A stretch of DNA of 64,000 bases, taken from contig CAJWTF010000004.1 in NCBI GenBank assembly GCA_913046825.1, positions 1-64,000 of the forward strand, written 5' to 3'. A program made the translations under genes and the position numbers. Source of the stretch: an uncultured Rickettsiales bacterium. Lineage in GTDB: Bacteria; Pseudomonadota; Alphaproteobacteria; UBA8366. Below, piece after piece: positions 56,741 through 64,000 of the stretch (the stretch's first letter is position 1; each line of letters starts with the position of its first letter). Below the pieces are notes generated by a model. It was given only the letters and a program-made list of their open reading frames with translations, was not told the DNA's origin and ran no database searches.

Positions 56741-57601
56741 ATGCGCAAGACGACGAAATTGAGAGAGATGATTGCTTCTGGCAAGACCATGTTAGTGCCG
56801 GGCGTCTATGACGGCCTGTCCGCTCGCATCGCCCAGGCGGCGGGCGCCACATTGCTTTATGCGACCGGCGGCGGAATTGCGCGCAGTACCGGTATTCCGG
56901 ATATGGGGCTGATCAACCCGGTGCAAATCACCGAACGGCTGGAGCAAATCGTCGACGCGGTCGACTTGCCGGTGATCGCGGATTTCGACACCGGCTATGG
57001 CAATGCCCTGAACGCCTTGCACACGTTGAAAGGGTTCGAGCGCGCCGGTGTCGCCGGGTTCCATATCGAGGACCAAGAATTTCCGAAACGCTGCGGCCAC
57101 CTCGACGGCAAGACCGTGGTGCCGGCCGAAGAATTGGCGATGAAGATACGCGCCATTAAGGACAATCAGACGGACCCGGATCTCGTCGTTATCGCACGGA
57201 CCGACGCGCTCGCGATCGAGGGGTATGACAGCGCGGTCGAGCGTATGCATAAATACATGGAAGCCGGAGCGGACGTCGCCTTTATCGAGGCACCTCGTAC
57301 TATTGAGCAAATCGAAAAGCTCGCAACCGATCTTCCCTATCCGAAACTACTGAACATGTTCTGGGGCGGTAAGACGCCGGTGGTGGAAAAAGAGAAATTG
57401 GAAGCGTGGGGCTTCAACCTGGTAATCGCGCCGGGCGACATGCAGCGTGCCGCGATGCAGGCCATGAAGGACGCTGCCGAAGCGATCCTTAAGGAAGGCC
57501 ACACGGAGACGTTGATGGGCCGCATGGCTTCTTTCGATGACCGCGAGGAGGCGATCAACACGGCGAAATACATGGAGCTCGATGCCCGCTACGCGTTTTA
57601 G
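56741..57601 (+). CDS. Isocitrate lyase/PEP mutase superfamily enzyme
   Basis: 286 residues. Asp81 and Asp83 in ADFDTGYGN bind metal, Lys116-Arg117-Cys118-Gly-His in FPKRCGHLDGK is the catalytic loop of lyases (2-methylisocitrate lyase, oxaloacetate decarboxylase, carboxyvinyl-carboxyphosphonate phosphorylmutase). Presence of Cys favours a C-C lyase over a phosphonate mutase. AAGGAGG five bases before ATG 56741. Upstream of an aconitase on the same strand; a methylcitrate-like cycle link is possible but no methylcitrate synthase is here. Confidence 0.85.
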   Translation: MRKTTKLREMIASGKTMLVPGVYDGLSARIAQAAGATLLYATGGGIARSTGIPDMGLINPVQITERLEQIVDAVDLPVIADFDTGYGNALNALHTLKGFERAGVAGFHIEDQEFPKRCGHLDGKTVVPAEELAMKIRAIKDNQTDPDLVVIARTDALAIEGYDSAVERMHKYMEAGADVAFIEAPRTIEQIEKLATDLPYPKLLNMFWGGKTPVVEKEKLEAWGFNLVIAPGDMQRAAMQAMKDAAEAILKEGHTETLMGRMASFDDREEAINTAKYMELDARYAF

Positions 57602-57624
57602 CTGTAAATGACGTCAATCTATTT

Positions 57625-57722
57625 ACGATTCCCGGTTGAAGCTTAGCGCAGAGCCGGGACCTAATGCGAATAGAGTGAGGTCACGAAACTGGACCTCGGA
57701 TCGCTGAGCGCCCGGGGAGCAG
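57625..57722. repeat. GC-rich intergenic repeat
   Basis: Contains TTCCCGGTTGAAGCTTAGCG, CAGAGCCGGGACC and later CTGAGCGCCCGGGGAGCAGCG, the same style as the elements at 37800 and 45158. It separates the lyase from aconitase. No gene visible. Confidence 0.5.
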
Positions 57723-57757
57723 CGAGAATAATTAGCGGCACAGAAAAGGGCTAGACC

Positions 57758-60421
57758 ATGACATCGCCATCCAATTTTGAAGCTGAATTTACCGTCAACG
57801 GTGATGCCGTCAACTATTACAGTCTCGCGCGTGCCGAAGCGACCGGGCTCGGTGACTTCTCGAGGTTGCCGAAATCTCTCAAGGTTTTGGCTGAGAACCT
57901 GCTGCGAAACATCGATAAACCGGCGGTCGGCGAGGAAGATCTTCGCGCCCTAGGTGGGTGGACGTCCGCACCGGAAATGGTTCGCGAAGTCGCCTACCAT
58001 CCAGTCCGAATTTTGATGCCGGACATGTCGGGCGTCCCACTCTTGGTCGATCTATCCGCCATGCGGGACGCGGTAAAACAGTTCGGCGGCGACCCGCAAT
58101 CGATTAATCCGCGCCTGCCCATCGATTTCGTCATAGATCACTCGGTAAATGTGGATTTTCACGGTCAACCGGATGCCCTGCAGCGGAATATGGCGCTCGA
58201 ATACGACCGCAACGGCGAGCGCTACCGCTTCGTGAAATGGGCCCAGAAGGTGTATGAAAATATCTCCGTGATTCCGCCGGGCATGGGGATTCTGCACCAA
58301 GTGAACGTGGAACATATCGCGCGTGTCGTCTGGTCCGACGAGGTTGACGGCCAGCGCCGTGCCTATCCGGACAGTATGCTCGGTATGGATAGTCATACGC
58401 CGATGATAAATGCGCTTAGTATTTTTGGTTGGGGGGTTGGCGGATTGGAAGCCGGGGCCGCGATGCTGGGGCAGGCAGTCTCCATGCTTATCCCAAATGT
58501 GGTCGGCGTGCGGCTCTTGGGAGCCTTGCCGGAAGGCACGACGACGACCGATGCGGTGCTGACCGTGACCGAACGTTTGCGGGCCCACGGCGTGGTCGGA
58601 AAGTTCGTTGAATATCACGGGCCGGGGCTCGAGCATTTGGCGCTAACCGACCGGGCGACTCTCGCCAATATGTCGCCGGAATATGGGGCGACGATGGGAT
58701 TCTTCCCTATTGACCAACGGACGTTGGAATTCTTGGAGACCACCGGGCGCGAGGCGGATCAAATCGCCTTGGTGGAGGCCTATGCGAAGGAACAGGGTAT
58801 GTGGCCGGGGGCGGAAGATCCGGTTTTCACGGAGACGGTGGAAATAGACCTCTCCGAGGTGGAGCCGTGCCTCGCGGGGCCGTTCCGCCCGAACCAGCGC
58901 ACCCCGCTTGCGGCCGTGCCGAAAAGCCACTCCGACGCGATGACGGAAATGCGCCGGTCAATGACTGAAGCACAGGTGCCGGGCGAGGATTTTACGCTCC
59001 GCGACGGAGCGGTTGTTCTGGCGGCGATCACCAGTTGCACCAATACATCGAACCCGGCGGTGATGATCGGAGCAGGATTGCTCGCCCGCAATGCGGTGCG
59101 CCGCGGGCTTCGCGCTAAGCCCTGGGTAAAGACGTCGCTCTCTCCGGGCTCTGCCGTGGTTGCAGATTATCTCACCAAAGCTGGATTGCAGGATGATCTG
59201 GATGCGCTGGGTTTTCACGTGACCGGATTCGGCTGCATGAGTTGCGGCGGGCTTTCGGGACCGCTGCCGGAGCCCATCGCGGCGGCGATTCAGGACAACG
59301 ATCTCGCTGTCGGCGCGGTGCTATCCGGCAATCGGAATTTCGAGGGACGGGTGCACGCCCTCTGCCGGGTCAATTATCTGGCATCGCCGTTGTTGGTTGT
59401 CGCCTATGCATTGGCGGGACACCTCGAATGTGACATGACCGGCGACCCGCTCGGCGAGGACGAGAATGGTAATCCTGTGTATTTAAAGGATATCTGGCCG
59501 AGCCCGTCGGAAATCGACAGCGCAATTCGGGCCACCATCACGCCGGACCTGTATCGTACCCGCTATGCCACCGCGGGCGACGGCGATGCGAATTGGCAGG
59601 CATTACCGGTCGGCGACGGCGTGTTGTTTGATTGGCAAGCCGACAGCACCTATATCCAACCCCCACCGCTGTTTGAAGGTTTCGCACCGACGCCGGGGGC
59701 GATCACCGATATTCGCGGTGCGCGCGCCTTAGCGATGGTCGGGGACATGACGACGACGGACCATATTTCACCGGTTGGCGCCATTCCGGTCGATGTTCCG
59801 GCGGGCCAATATTTGCAAAGCCTCGGTGTGGCACCCAAGGATTTCAACATTTATGGCTGCCGGCGCACCAATCACGAAGTCATGTTGCGCGGCACCTTTG
59901 CGAACATCCGCCTCAAGAACGAGATGGCGCCCGGCACCGAGGGCGGTTTCACGACCCATCAACCATCGGGTGACGTGATCACAATGTATGACGCAGCCAT
60001 GCGCTACGCGGATGAAGGGACGCCCTTGGTCGTGATAGGCGGTGACGCCTATGGCACCGGATCGTCGCGGGACTGGGCAGCCAAGGGGACGAAGCTGTTG
60101 GGTGTCCGAGCGATTATTGCCGAGAATTTAGAGCGTATTCACCGCTCTAACCTGATCGGTATGGGCGTGTTGCCGCTGCAATTCCCTGACGGGATGACTC
60201 GCCAGACGTTGAAGCTCAATGGCACGGAGAGTTTCGACCTTACGGGTCTTGCGGGCGGAATTACGGCGCGCATGGCCGTGCCGTGCCGCATTACACGCGC
60301 TGACGGGTCGGTCACGGAGGTTGAATTGCGGTGCCGCCTCGATACCGATGTCGAGGTCGAATACTACCGCCATGGCGGCATGTTGCATTATTGTTTGCGG
60401 GAAGCTCTTGAAGGCGCTTAA
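57758..60421 (+). CDS. acnA: Aconitate hydratase A
   Basis: 887 residues, normal for AcnA. Iron-sulfur ligands Cys427 (TSCTNTSNP), Cys493 and Cys496 (GFGCMSCGG), substrate motifs DSHTPMINALSIFGWGVGGLEA and the swivel-domain GGDAYGTGSSRDWAAKG. It interconverts citrate and isocitrate, or 2-methyl-cis-aconitate. The usual third Cys region reads GCMSCGGLSGPLPE rather than GCTTCIGNSGPL, so it is a diverged member and may not be the housekeeping TCA enzyme. Stop is 11 bases before the ChaC-like gene. Confidence 0.93.
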   Translation: MTSPSNFEAEFTVNGDAVNYYSLARAEATGLGDFSRLPKSLKVLAENLLRNIDKPAVGEEDLRALGGWTSAPEMVREVAYHPVRILMPDMSGVPLLVDLSAMRDAVKQFGGDPQSINPRLPIDFVIDHSVNVDFHGQPDALQRNMALEYDRNGERYRFVKWAQKVYENISVIPPGMGILHQVNVEHIARVVWSDEVDGQRRAYPDSMLGMDSHTPMINALSIFGWGVGGLEAGAAMLGQAVSMLIPNVVGVRLLGALPEGTTTTDAVLTVTERLRAHGVVGKFVEYHGPGLEHLALTDRATLANMSPEYGATMGFFPIDQRTLEFLETTGREADQIALVEAYAKEQGMWPGAEDPVFTETVEIDLSEVEPCLAGPFRPNQRTPLAAVPKSHSDAMTEMRRSMTEAQVPGEDFTLRDGAVVLAAITSCTNTSNPAVMIGAGLLARNAVRRGLRAKPWVKTSLSPGSAVVADYLTKAGLQDDLDALGFHVTGFGCMSCGGLSGPLPEPIAAAIQDNDLAVGAVLSGNRNFEGRVHALCRVNYLASPLLVVAYALAGHLECDMTGDPLGEDENGNPVYLKDIWPSPSEIDSAIRATITPDLYRTRYATAGDGDANWQALPVGDGVLFDWQADSTYIQPPPLFEGFAPTPGAITDIRGARALAMVGDMTTTDHISPVGAIPVDVPAGQYLQSLGVAPKDFNIYGCRRTNHEVMLRGTFANIRLKNEMAPGTEGGFTTHQPSGDVITMYDAAMRYADEGTPLVVIGGDAYGTGSSRDWAAKGTKLLGVRAIIAENLERIHRSNLIGMGVLPLQFPDGMTRQTLKLNGTESFDLTGLAGGITARMAVPCRITRADGSVTEVELRCRLDTDVEVEYYRHGGMLHYCLREALEGA

Positions 60422-60432
60422 TTTGCGCCCCC

Positions 60433-61071
60433 ATGGAGCCTAGTATCGAAATACCCGTCGGATTACGGTCAATACCCTGGTCCGACGATCGCCGCCGTGC
60501 CCATCTCGAAGAGACCATCGTCCGCGCGCCGGACCCTAACGCCATTTGGGTCTTCGGATACGGATCGCTGATCTGGGACCCTCGGTTCGTACCGTTGGAG
60601 ACACGTGACGCGACTTTGGACGCGCATCGCCGTTCCTTTTGTTTCTGGACGACGATGGGTAGGGGCACGCCGGAACAACCGGGGCTCGGGCTCGCGATTG
60701 TGCCCGGTGGCGGACCAGTACAGGGGCTCGCGTACAGGCTCGACCCCGCTTCTATTGATGATGTATTGGAAGCGCTTTGGCTACGTGAGATGCGCGCCGG
60801 CGTTTATCATGCGGAGTGGAAACGAATGGAAACGCCGGATGGAGACGTACATGCTATTGTGTATATCGCTAATGACGATCATCCCAATTACGCTGGCGAT
60901 ATAGCGCTCGAGGATCAAGCGCGGATCATGGCGAAAGCCAAGGGTGAGAAAGGCTGGAGTTATGAGTACCTCGGCAATCTGGTGAAAGAATTCCACCGCC
61001 TCAACATTGCAGACGAACACCACTGCGCACTCTACGACCGGATCATGGAAATCGTCGCTAGCCGCGATTAG
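60433..61071 (+). CDS. Gamma-glutamyl cyclotransferase (ChaC-like)
   Basis: 212 residues. VFGYGSLIWDP near residue 38 is the substrate-binding signature, RRSFCFWTTMGRGTPEQPGLGLAIVPGG follows, and the catalytic Glu lies in LWLREMRAGVYH. ChaC-type enzymes cleave glutathione or gamma-glutamyl peptides to 5-oxoproline and a peptide. Follows aconitase by 11 bases on the same strand. Convergent with the DUF1445 gene. Its product would be the substrate of the fused 5-oxoprolinase at 51424. Confidence 0.87.
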   Translation: MEPSIEIPVGLRSIPWSDDRRRAHLEETIVRAPDPNAIWVFGYGSLIWDPRFVPLETRDATLDAHRRSFCFWTTMGRGTPEQPGLGLAIVPGGGPVQGLAYRLDPASIDDVLEALWLREMRAGVYHAEWKRMETPDGDVHAIVYIANDDHPNYAGDIALEDQARIMAKAKGEKGWSYEYLGNLVKEFHRLNIADEHHCALYDRIMEIVASRD

Positions 61072-61100
61072 TGTACGTGAATGTACGTTTGTGCATACGC

Positions 61101-61931
61101 TTAGGCTTCCGCGAGTTTCGGGAGCGCCTCTGCAGACCCTTTCGACGGTAAATCTGTAATCAACATATGCGCTGCGACATGAGTGATGCAGAGGTCGGGC
61201 TTAGCCTGCCTCATTACGACTTGCGGGGTAATGCCGCAGGCCCAAAACACCGGGACTTCACCGGGCTCGATGACCGGCGGTTCGCCATATTCAGGCTTCA
61301 TGATGTCGTCGATACCGATGGCCGCCGGATCGCCGAAATGTACCGGTGAGCCGTGGGTTAGCGGGAAGCGGCTGGTGACTTCGACGGCTCGGATCGCGTC
61401 GGCCGGTTTGAATGGCCGCATGGAGCAGACCATCCCACCTTCGAAGGGGCCGGATTTTGTGGTGGCGATATTCGTCTCGTAGGCTGGGACCTCGCACCCA
61501 AGATCGATATGGCGCAAGGGCAATCCGGCGGAGAGCAGAGCTTCCTCGAAGGAATAGGAGCATCCCAATACAAACGCGACGAAATCATCCTGCCAATAAT
61601 CGCTGATATCCGTTACCTCTTCAATCGCTTCTCCATTACGGAAGACGCGGTATTTGGAGACATCCGTGCGTAGGTCGAAATCGTGGGCTAAGGTCGGTAA
61701 AGTGGTCGAGCCCGCTTCCGAGACCGCAACCAGCGGGCAGGGCTTTGGGTTGCGTTGGCAAAAGGTCGCGAAATCAAGCGCATACTTCGAAGGCAAGATG
61801 GCGAGATTTCCCTGAATATATCCCATGGCGAGGCCGGTAGTGTCGCTGGTGTACTGCCCTGCGCGGATCAACCGCCGCAGTTCCGTCGGCGATAGGTCGC
61901 GTAGATTTCGCAGGTTTTGGACGTCGTTCAT
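61101..61931 (-). CDS. Putative hydro-lyase, DUF1445 (D-glutamate cyclase-like)
   Basis: 276 residues. LSPTELRRLIRAGQYTSDTTGLAMGYIQGNLAILP and FVLGCSYSFEEALLSAGLPLRHID, then VSMRPF-like CSMRPFKPADAIRAVEVTSRFPLTHGSPVHFGDP and WACGITPQ are DUF1445/YcsI landmarks. The mitochondrial relative converts D-glutamate to 5-oxo-D-proline, so a link to the 5-oxoprolinase is attractive but inferred. Many bacterial members lie next to HyuA/B-like genes. Stands alone, convergent to ChaC-like gene. Confidence 0.85.
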   Translation of the reverse strand: MNDVQNLRNLRDLSPTELRRLIRAGQYTSDTTGLAMGYIQGNLAILPSKYALDFATFCQRNPKPCPLVAVSEAGSTTLPTLAHDFDLRTDVSKYRVFRNGEAIEEVTDISDYWQDDFVAFVLGCSYSFEEALLSAGLPLRHIDLGCEVPAYETNIATTKSGPFEGGMVCSMRPFKPADAIRAVEVTSRFPLTHGSPVHFGDPAAIGIDDIMKPEYGEPPVIEPGEVPVFWACGITPQVVMRQAKPDLCITHVAAHMLITDLPSKGSAEALPKLAEA

Positions 61932-62062
61932 CAGTCTTCTCCCTTGCCGGAATTTTCGTTGCTATTCTCTGCCCTTAGGGAGCACGAGTCCACACATCCT
62001 CTGACGCGATTGTGTAAAGCTTTCCTTGTTCGGGCTGGGGCGAGACGCCACAATCCCGCCCG

Positions 62063-62848
62063 ATGAAATGGATGAAGCGTGTCAGCACACTGATGATCTT
62101 CCTGTTCACGGGACCTCTGCTGGTACTTGGCGGAGGTGACGTGATGGGAAAGGCGTGGTGGGAAGTCTCTCGAGAATCGGCGGAATTGGCCCCTGATCCC
62201 CGTACGGTGCCGGAAGCCGTCGTGCAGGTTTATGCGGCGCGTGCCTTCAGCTGGCGTGGCGCTTTTGGCGTGCATACCTGGATTTCTGTCAAACCGAGCG
62301 GAGCGACGGACTTTACCGTCTATCATGTCATCGGTTGGCGGGTGCGCAACGGCGGCAACGCGGTAGTAATCGAGCGCGATATTCCCGACAGGCTGTGGTT
62401 CGGCGCGGTGCCTGAAATCCTTACCGATATCCGGGGCCCCGGTGTCGATGCTGTGATCGCCAAGATCGATGCGGCGGCCCGCAGCTATCCCTATACCGAC
62501 AGCTATACGGTTTATCCCGGGCCCAACAGCAACACGTTCATTGCCTGGATTGCGCGGCGCGTGCCGGAATTGAAACTTGATCTGCCACCAACCGCCATCG
62601 GCAAGGACTGGCTCGGCCTGGACGGACCCGTGGCCCGCGCGCCTAGCGGCACCGGCTATCAGTTGTCGTTGTTCGGTTTAGCGGGAATTTTGGTTGGCAC
62701 GGAAGAAGGCATCGAAGTAAACGTCATTGGATTGAATTTCGGTGTCGATCCGATGGATTTGGCGATCCGCCTGCCGGGCATCGGCCGGATTGGTCTTGGT
62801 GATAACGCGAAGGCCCGAACCCTGGCCGCAACGGGACAAAGAAAATGA
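62063..62848 (+). CDS. DUF3750 family membrane-associated protein
   Basis: 261 residues. A short N-terminal hydrophobic segment (VSTLMIFLFTGPLLVLGGG), then AARAFSWRGAFGVHTWISVK, FTVYHVIGWR and SYTVYPGPNSNTFIAWIARR, wording characteristic of DUF3750. Function unknown; the HTWI/NSNTF residues suggest an NlpC/P60-like cysteine-peptidase-related fold, but the Cys is replaced by Asn-Thr. Followed 19 bases later by the TerB-DnaJ gene. Confidence 0.82.
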   Translation: MKWMKRVSTLMIFLFTGPLLVLGGGDVMGKAWWEVSRESAELAPDPRTVPEAVVQVYAARAFSWRGAFGVHTWISVKPSGATDFTVYHVIGWRVRNGGNAVVIERDIPDRLWFGAVPEILTDIRGPGVDAVIAKIDAAARSYPYTDSYTVYPGPNSNTFIAWIARRVPELKLDLPPTAIGKDWLGLDGPVARAPSGTGYQLSLFGLAGILVGTEEGIEVNVIGLNFGVDPMDLAIRLPGIGRIGLGDNAKARTLAATGQRK

Positions 62849-62867
62849 CGCTGGAAAGGCGCATGAA

Positions 62868-63596
62868 ATGAGTGTTTGGGGTAAAATCATCGGTGGCGTC
62901 GGCGGGTTGATGATCGGCGGGCCGATCGGCGCCCTAATCGGCGCGGTCGCGGGCCATGCGGTTGATAAGGTGCGTTCGAATTCGGGAGAGCCGGAAGACG
63001 CGACCAAATCCGTCGCCTTCACCATCGCGACCATTGCGCTCGGCGCGAAGATGGCGAAGGCGGACGGCGTTGTCACCCGCGATGAGGTCGACGCCTTCAA
63101 ACGCGTCTTCCGGGTGCCGCCGGAGGACGTCAAAGACGTCTCCCGTGTCTTCGATCAAGCGCGAAAGGATAGTCGCGGTTTCGAGCCCTATGCCCGCCAA
63201 ATCGCCGGAATGTTCGCCGATAATCCCGCCGTGCTCGAGGAATTGCTCTATTGTTTGACCCTGATAGCCCGAGCCGACGGTGTGATGCATCCGGAAGAGG
63301 TGAAATATTTGCGCTCGGTCGCGGATATTTTTGGTCTCGATGATCATGCCTTCGAGCGGATCACCGAAGTCTCCGGCGACTTGGAGACATCCGATCCTTA
63401 TAAGATTCTCGGCGTCTCCCGCGACATGACCAACGACGAGATCAAATCCGCATACCGCTCCCTGGTTCGCGAAAACCACCCGGACAAACTGATCGCCGAC
63501 GGTCTACCGGAAGAATTGATCGATATGGCGACGGAAAAGCTCGCCGCGATCAACGACGCCTTCGATAAGGTTTCGACCGAACGTGGGATCAAATAG
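62868..63596 (+). CDS. TerB-DnaJ domain co-chaperone (DjlA-like)
   Basis: 242 residues. An N-terminal glycine-zipper-type hydrophobic segment (IIGGVGGLMIGGPIGALIGAVAG, residues 7-29), a TerB domain (ALGAKMAKADGVVTRDEVDAFK, LIARADGVMHPEEVKYLRS) and a C-terminal J domain with HPD at 204-206 (SLVRENHPDKL). It should stimulate the DnaK ATPase, anchored at the inner membrane. ATG 62868 is chosen as the protein start. Followed at once by an AmpD-like gene, a common alphaproteobacterial arrangement. Confidence 0.9.
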   Translation: MSVWGKIIGGVGGLMIGGPIGALIGAVAGHAVDKVRSNSGEPEDATKSVAFTIATIALGAKMAKADGVVTRDEVDAFKRVFRVPPEDVKDVSRVFDQARKDSRGFEPYARQIAGMFADNPAVLEELLYCLTLIARADGVMHPEEVKYLRSVADIFGLDDHAFERITEVSGDLETSDPYKILGVSRDMTNDEIKSAYRSLVRENHPDKLIADGLPEELIDMATEKLAAINDAFDKVSTERGIK

Positions 63597-63600
63597 CGCC

Positions 63601-64000
63601 GTGAGCACGCCACTCACCATCGAGGATTATCCCTCGCCGAATTTTGACGCGCGCGAGGCTGGGACTCCTGTCGATATGCTGGTCATTCATTACACCGGCA
63701 TGCTGAGTGGCGAGGAGGCCTTGGCCCGGCTCACCGATATCGAATGGGAGGTCAGCGCCCATTACATGATCGAGGAAGACGGCCGGGTTTTTCGCCTGGT
63801 CGCGGAGGAACAACGGGCCTGGCATGCGGGTGTTTCCTATTGGCGCGGGCAACGCAACATCAATGCGCGCTCCATCGGCATCGAGCTGGTGAACCCTGGC
63901 CATGACTTCGGCTACCGGCCCTTTCCCGAGGCGCAGATGCGGGCGCTGGAAATCCTCGCTACCGACATTTTATCTCGCTACCCGATCGCACCCCGCAACG
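63601..64000 (+). CDS. N-acetylmuramoyl-L-alanine amidase, AmpD-like (cut by window end)
   Basis: 133 residues are visible from GTG 63601. Amidase_2 landmarks: SPNFDAREAGTPVDMLVIHYTGM with the first zinc His in VIHYTG, SAHYMIEEDGRVFRLVAEEQRAWHAGVSYWRGQRNINARSIGIELVNPGHDFGY with the second His in WHAG and the catalytic Glu in GIELVN. Cleaves the amide bond in anhydro-muropeptides during wall recycling. The rest of the gene, including the last zinc ligand, lies beyond the window. Confidence 0.88.
   Translation, partial: MSTPLTIEDYPSPNFDAREAGTPVDMLVIHYTGMLSGEEALARLTDIEWEVSAHYMIEEDGRVFRLVAEEQRAWHAGVSYWRGQRNINARSIGIELVNPGHDFGYRPFPEAQMRALEILATDILSRYPIAPRN

Overview
The window looks like a chromosome segment of a moderately GC-rich alphaproteobacterium, probably a free-living or marine Rhodospirillales-like heterotroph. 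This is inferred from codon and base use, family composition, the HyuA/HyuB, TauD and CoA-transferase repertoire and the dispersed GC-rich intergenic repeats; no rRNA or marker gene is present to prove it. Gene density is high. I see no tRNA, rRNA, CRISPR array, prophage or insertion sequence. The content is overwhelmingly catabolic: seven TauD/TfdA-type Fe(II)/2-oxoglutarate dioxygenases (one interrupted by a stop), two acyl-CoA dehydrogenases, two acyl-CoA ligases, a CoA-transferase, two luciferase-like flavin oxidoreductases, a Baeyer-Villiger monooxygenase, five carboxymuconolactone-decarboxylase (CMD)/AhpD-like proteins, and three hydantoinase/5-oxoprolinase reading frames.

Layout. 0.2-1.4 kb: a two-subunit thiamine-diphosphate decarboxylase of the sulfopyruvate/phosphonopyruvate type. 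1.4-5.9 kb: a minus-strand operon of CoA-transferase, two tandem TauD genes, SDR and HAD with ATGA overlaps. 6-7.9 kb: an LLM oxidoreductase and a crotonase. 8-10.7 kb: a decay zone with remnants of a dipeptidase, an MFS transporter and an EamA transporter around one intact TauD. 10.8-13.4 kb: a flavin monooxygenase with a pair of CMD/AhpD proteins. 13.4-20.4 kb: glutathionyl-hydroquinone reductase, a frameshifted RidA, two orphan peptide-type ABC permeases, an LLM enzyme, a 1-Cys peroxiredoxin, DapB-like reductase and a TauD. 20.5-27.3 kb: Baeyer-Villiger enzyme, a broken chemoreceptor and a HyuA/HyuB pair. 27.4-30.6 kb: a long inverted repeat, a TauD, a split small ORF, a TauD with an internal TAG, and a CMD protein with an internal TGA. 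30.7-34.6 kb: acyl-CoA ligase, acyl-CoA dehydrogenase and amidohydrolase, apparently co-transcribed with the last two. 34.7-41.8 kb: membrane protein, CMD proteins, Fe-alcohol dehydrogenase, acyl-CoA ligase, Ldh-type dehydrogenase, thioesterase and an orphan MlaF-like ATPase. 41.9-45.1 kb: a DadA-like oxidase, SelA-fold PLP enzyme and RidA cluster. 45.3-50 kb: nitroreductase, Nudix, and TauD next to an SdhA-like flavoprotein with a 2Fe-2S subunit. 50-55 kb: DUF6134 protein, MarR-type regulator and a fused 5-oxoprolinase. 55-64 kb: acyl-CoA dehydrogenase, isocitrate-lyase-family enzyme, aconitase, ChaC-like cyclotransferase, DUF1445 protein, DUF3750 protein, TerB-DnaJ protein and an AmpD-like amidase cut by the window end.

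The most interesting single observation is the CMD/AhpD-like gene at 30095-30613 (minus). Its only internal stop is a TGA exactly where the second cysteine of the CxxC redox motif should be. It is followed, 19 nt before the loop, by a hairpin with a GC-rich stem and a CGGGU loop that resembles a bacterial SECIS element. It is a candidate CxxU selenoprotein. The adjoining TauD gene has a TAG in place of the invariant tryptophan before its metal-binding histidine, so simple gene decay remains a serious alternative.

Functional links that can be inferred: gamma-glutamyl cyclotransferase, a D-glutamate-cyclase-like DUF1445 protein and fused 5-oxoprolinase all meet at 5-oxoproline; DadA, a PLP enzyme and RidA fit amino-acid deamination with imine clean-up; and the amidohydrolase-ACAD-ligase-CMD-TauD operon fits breakdown of an unknown carboxylic acid.
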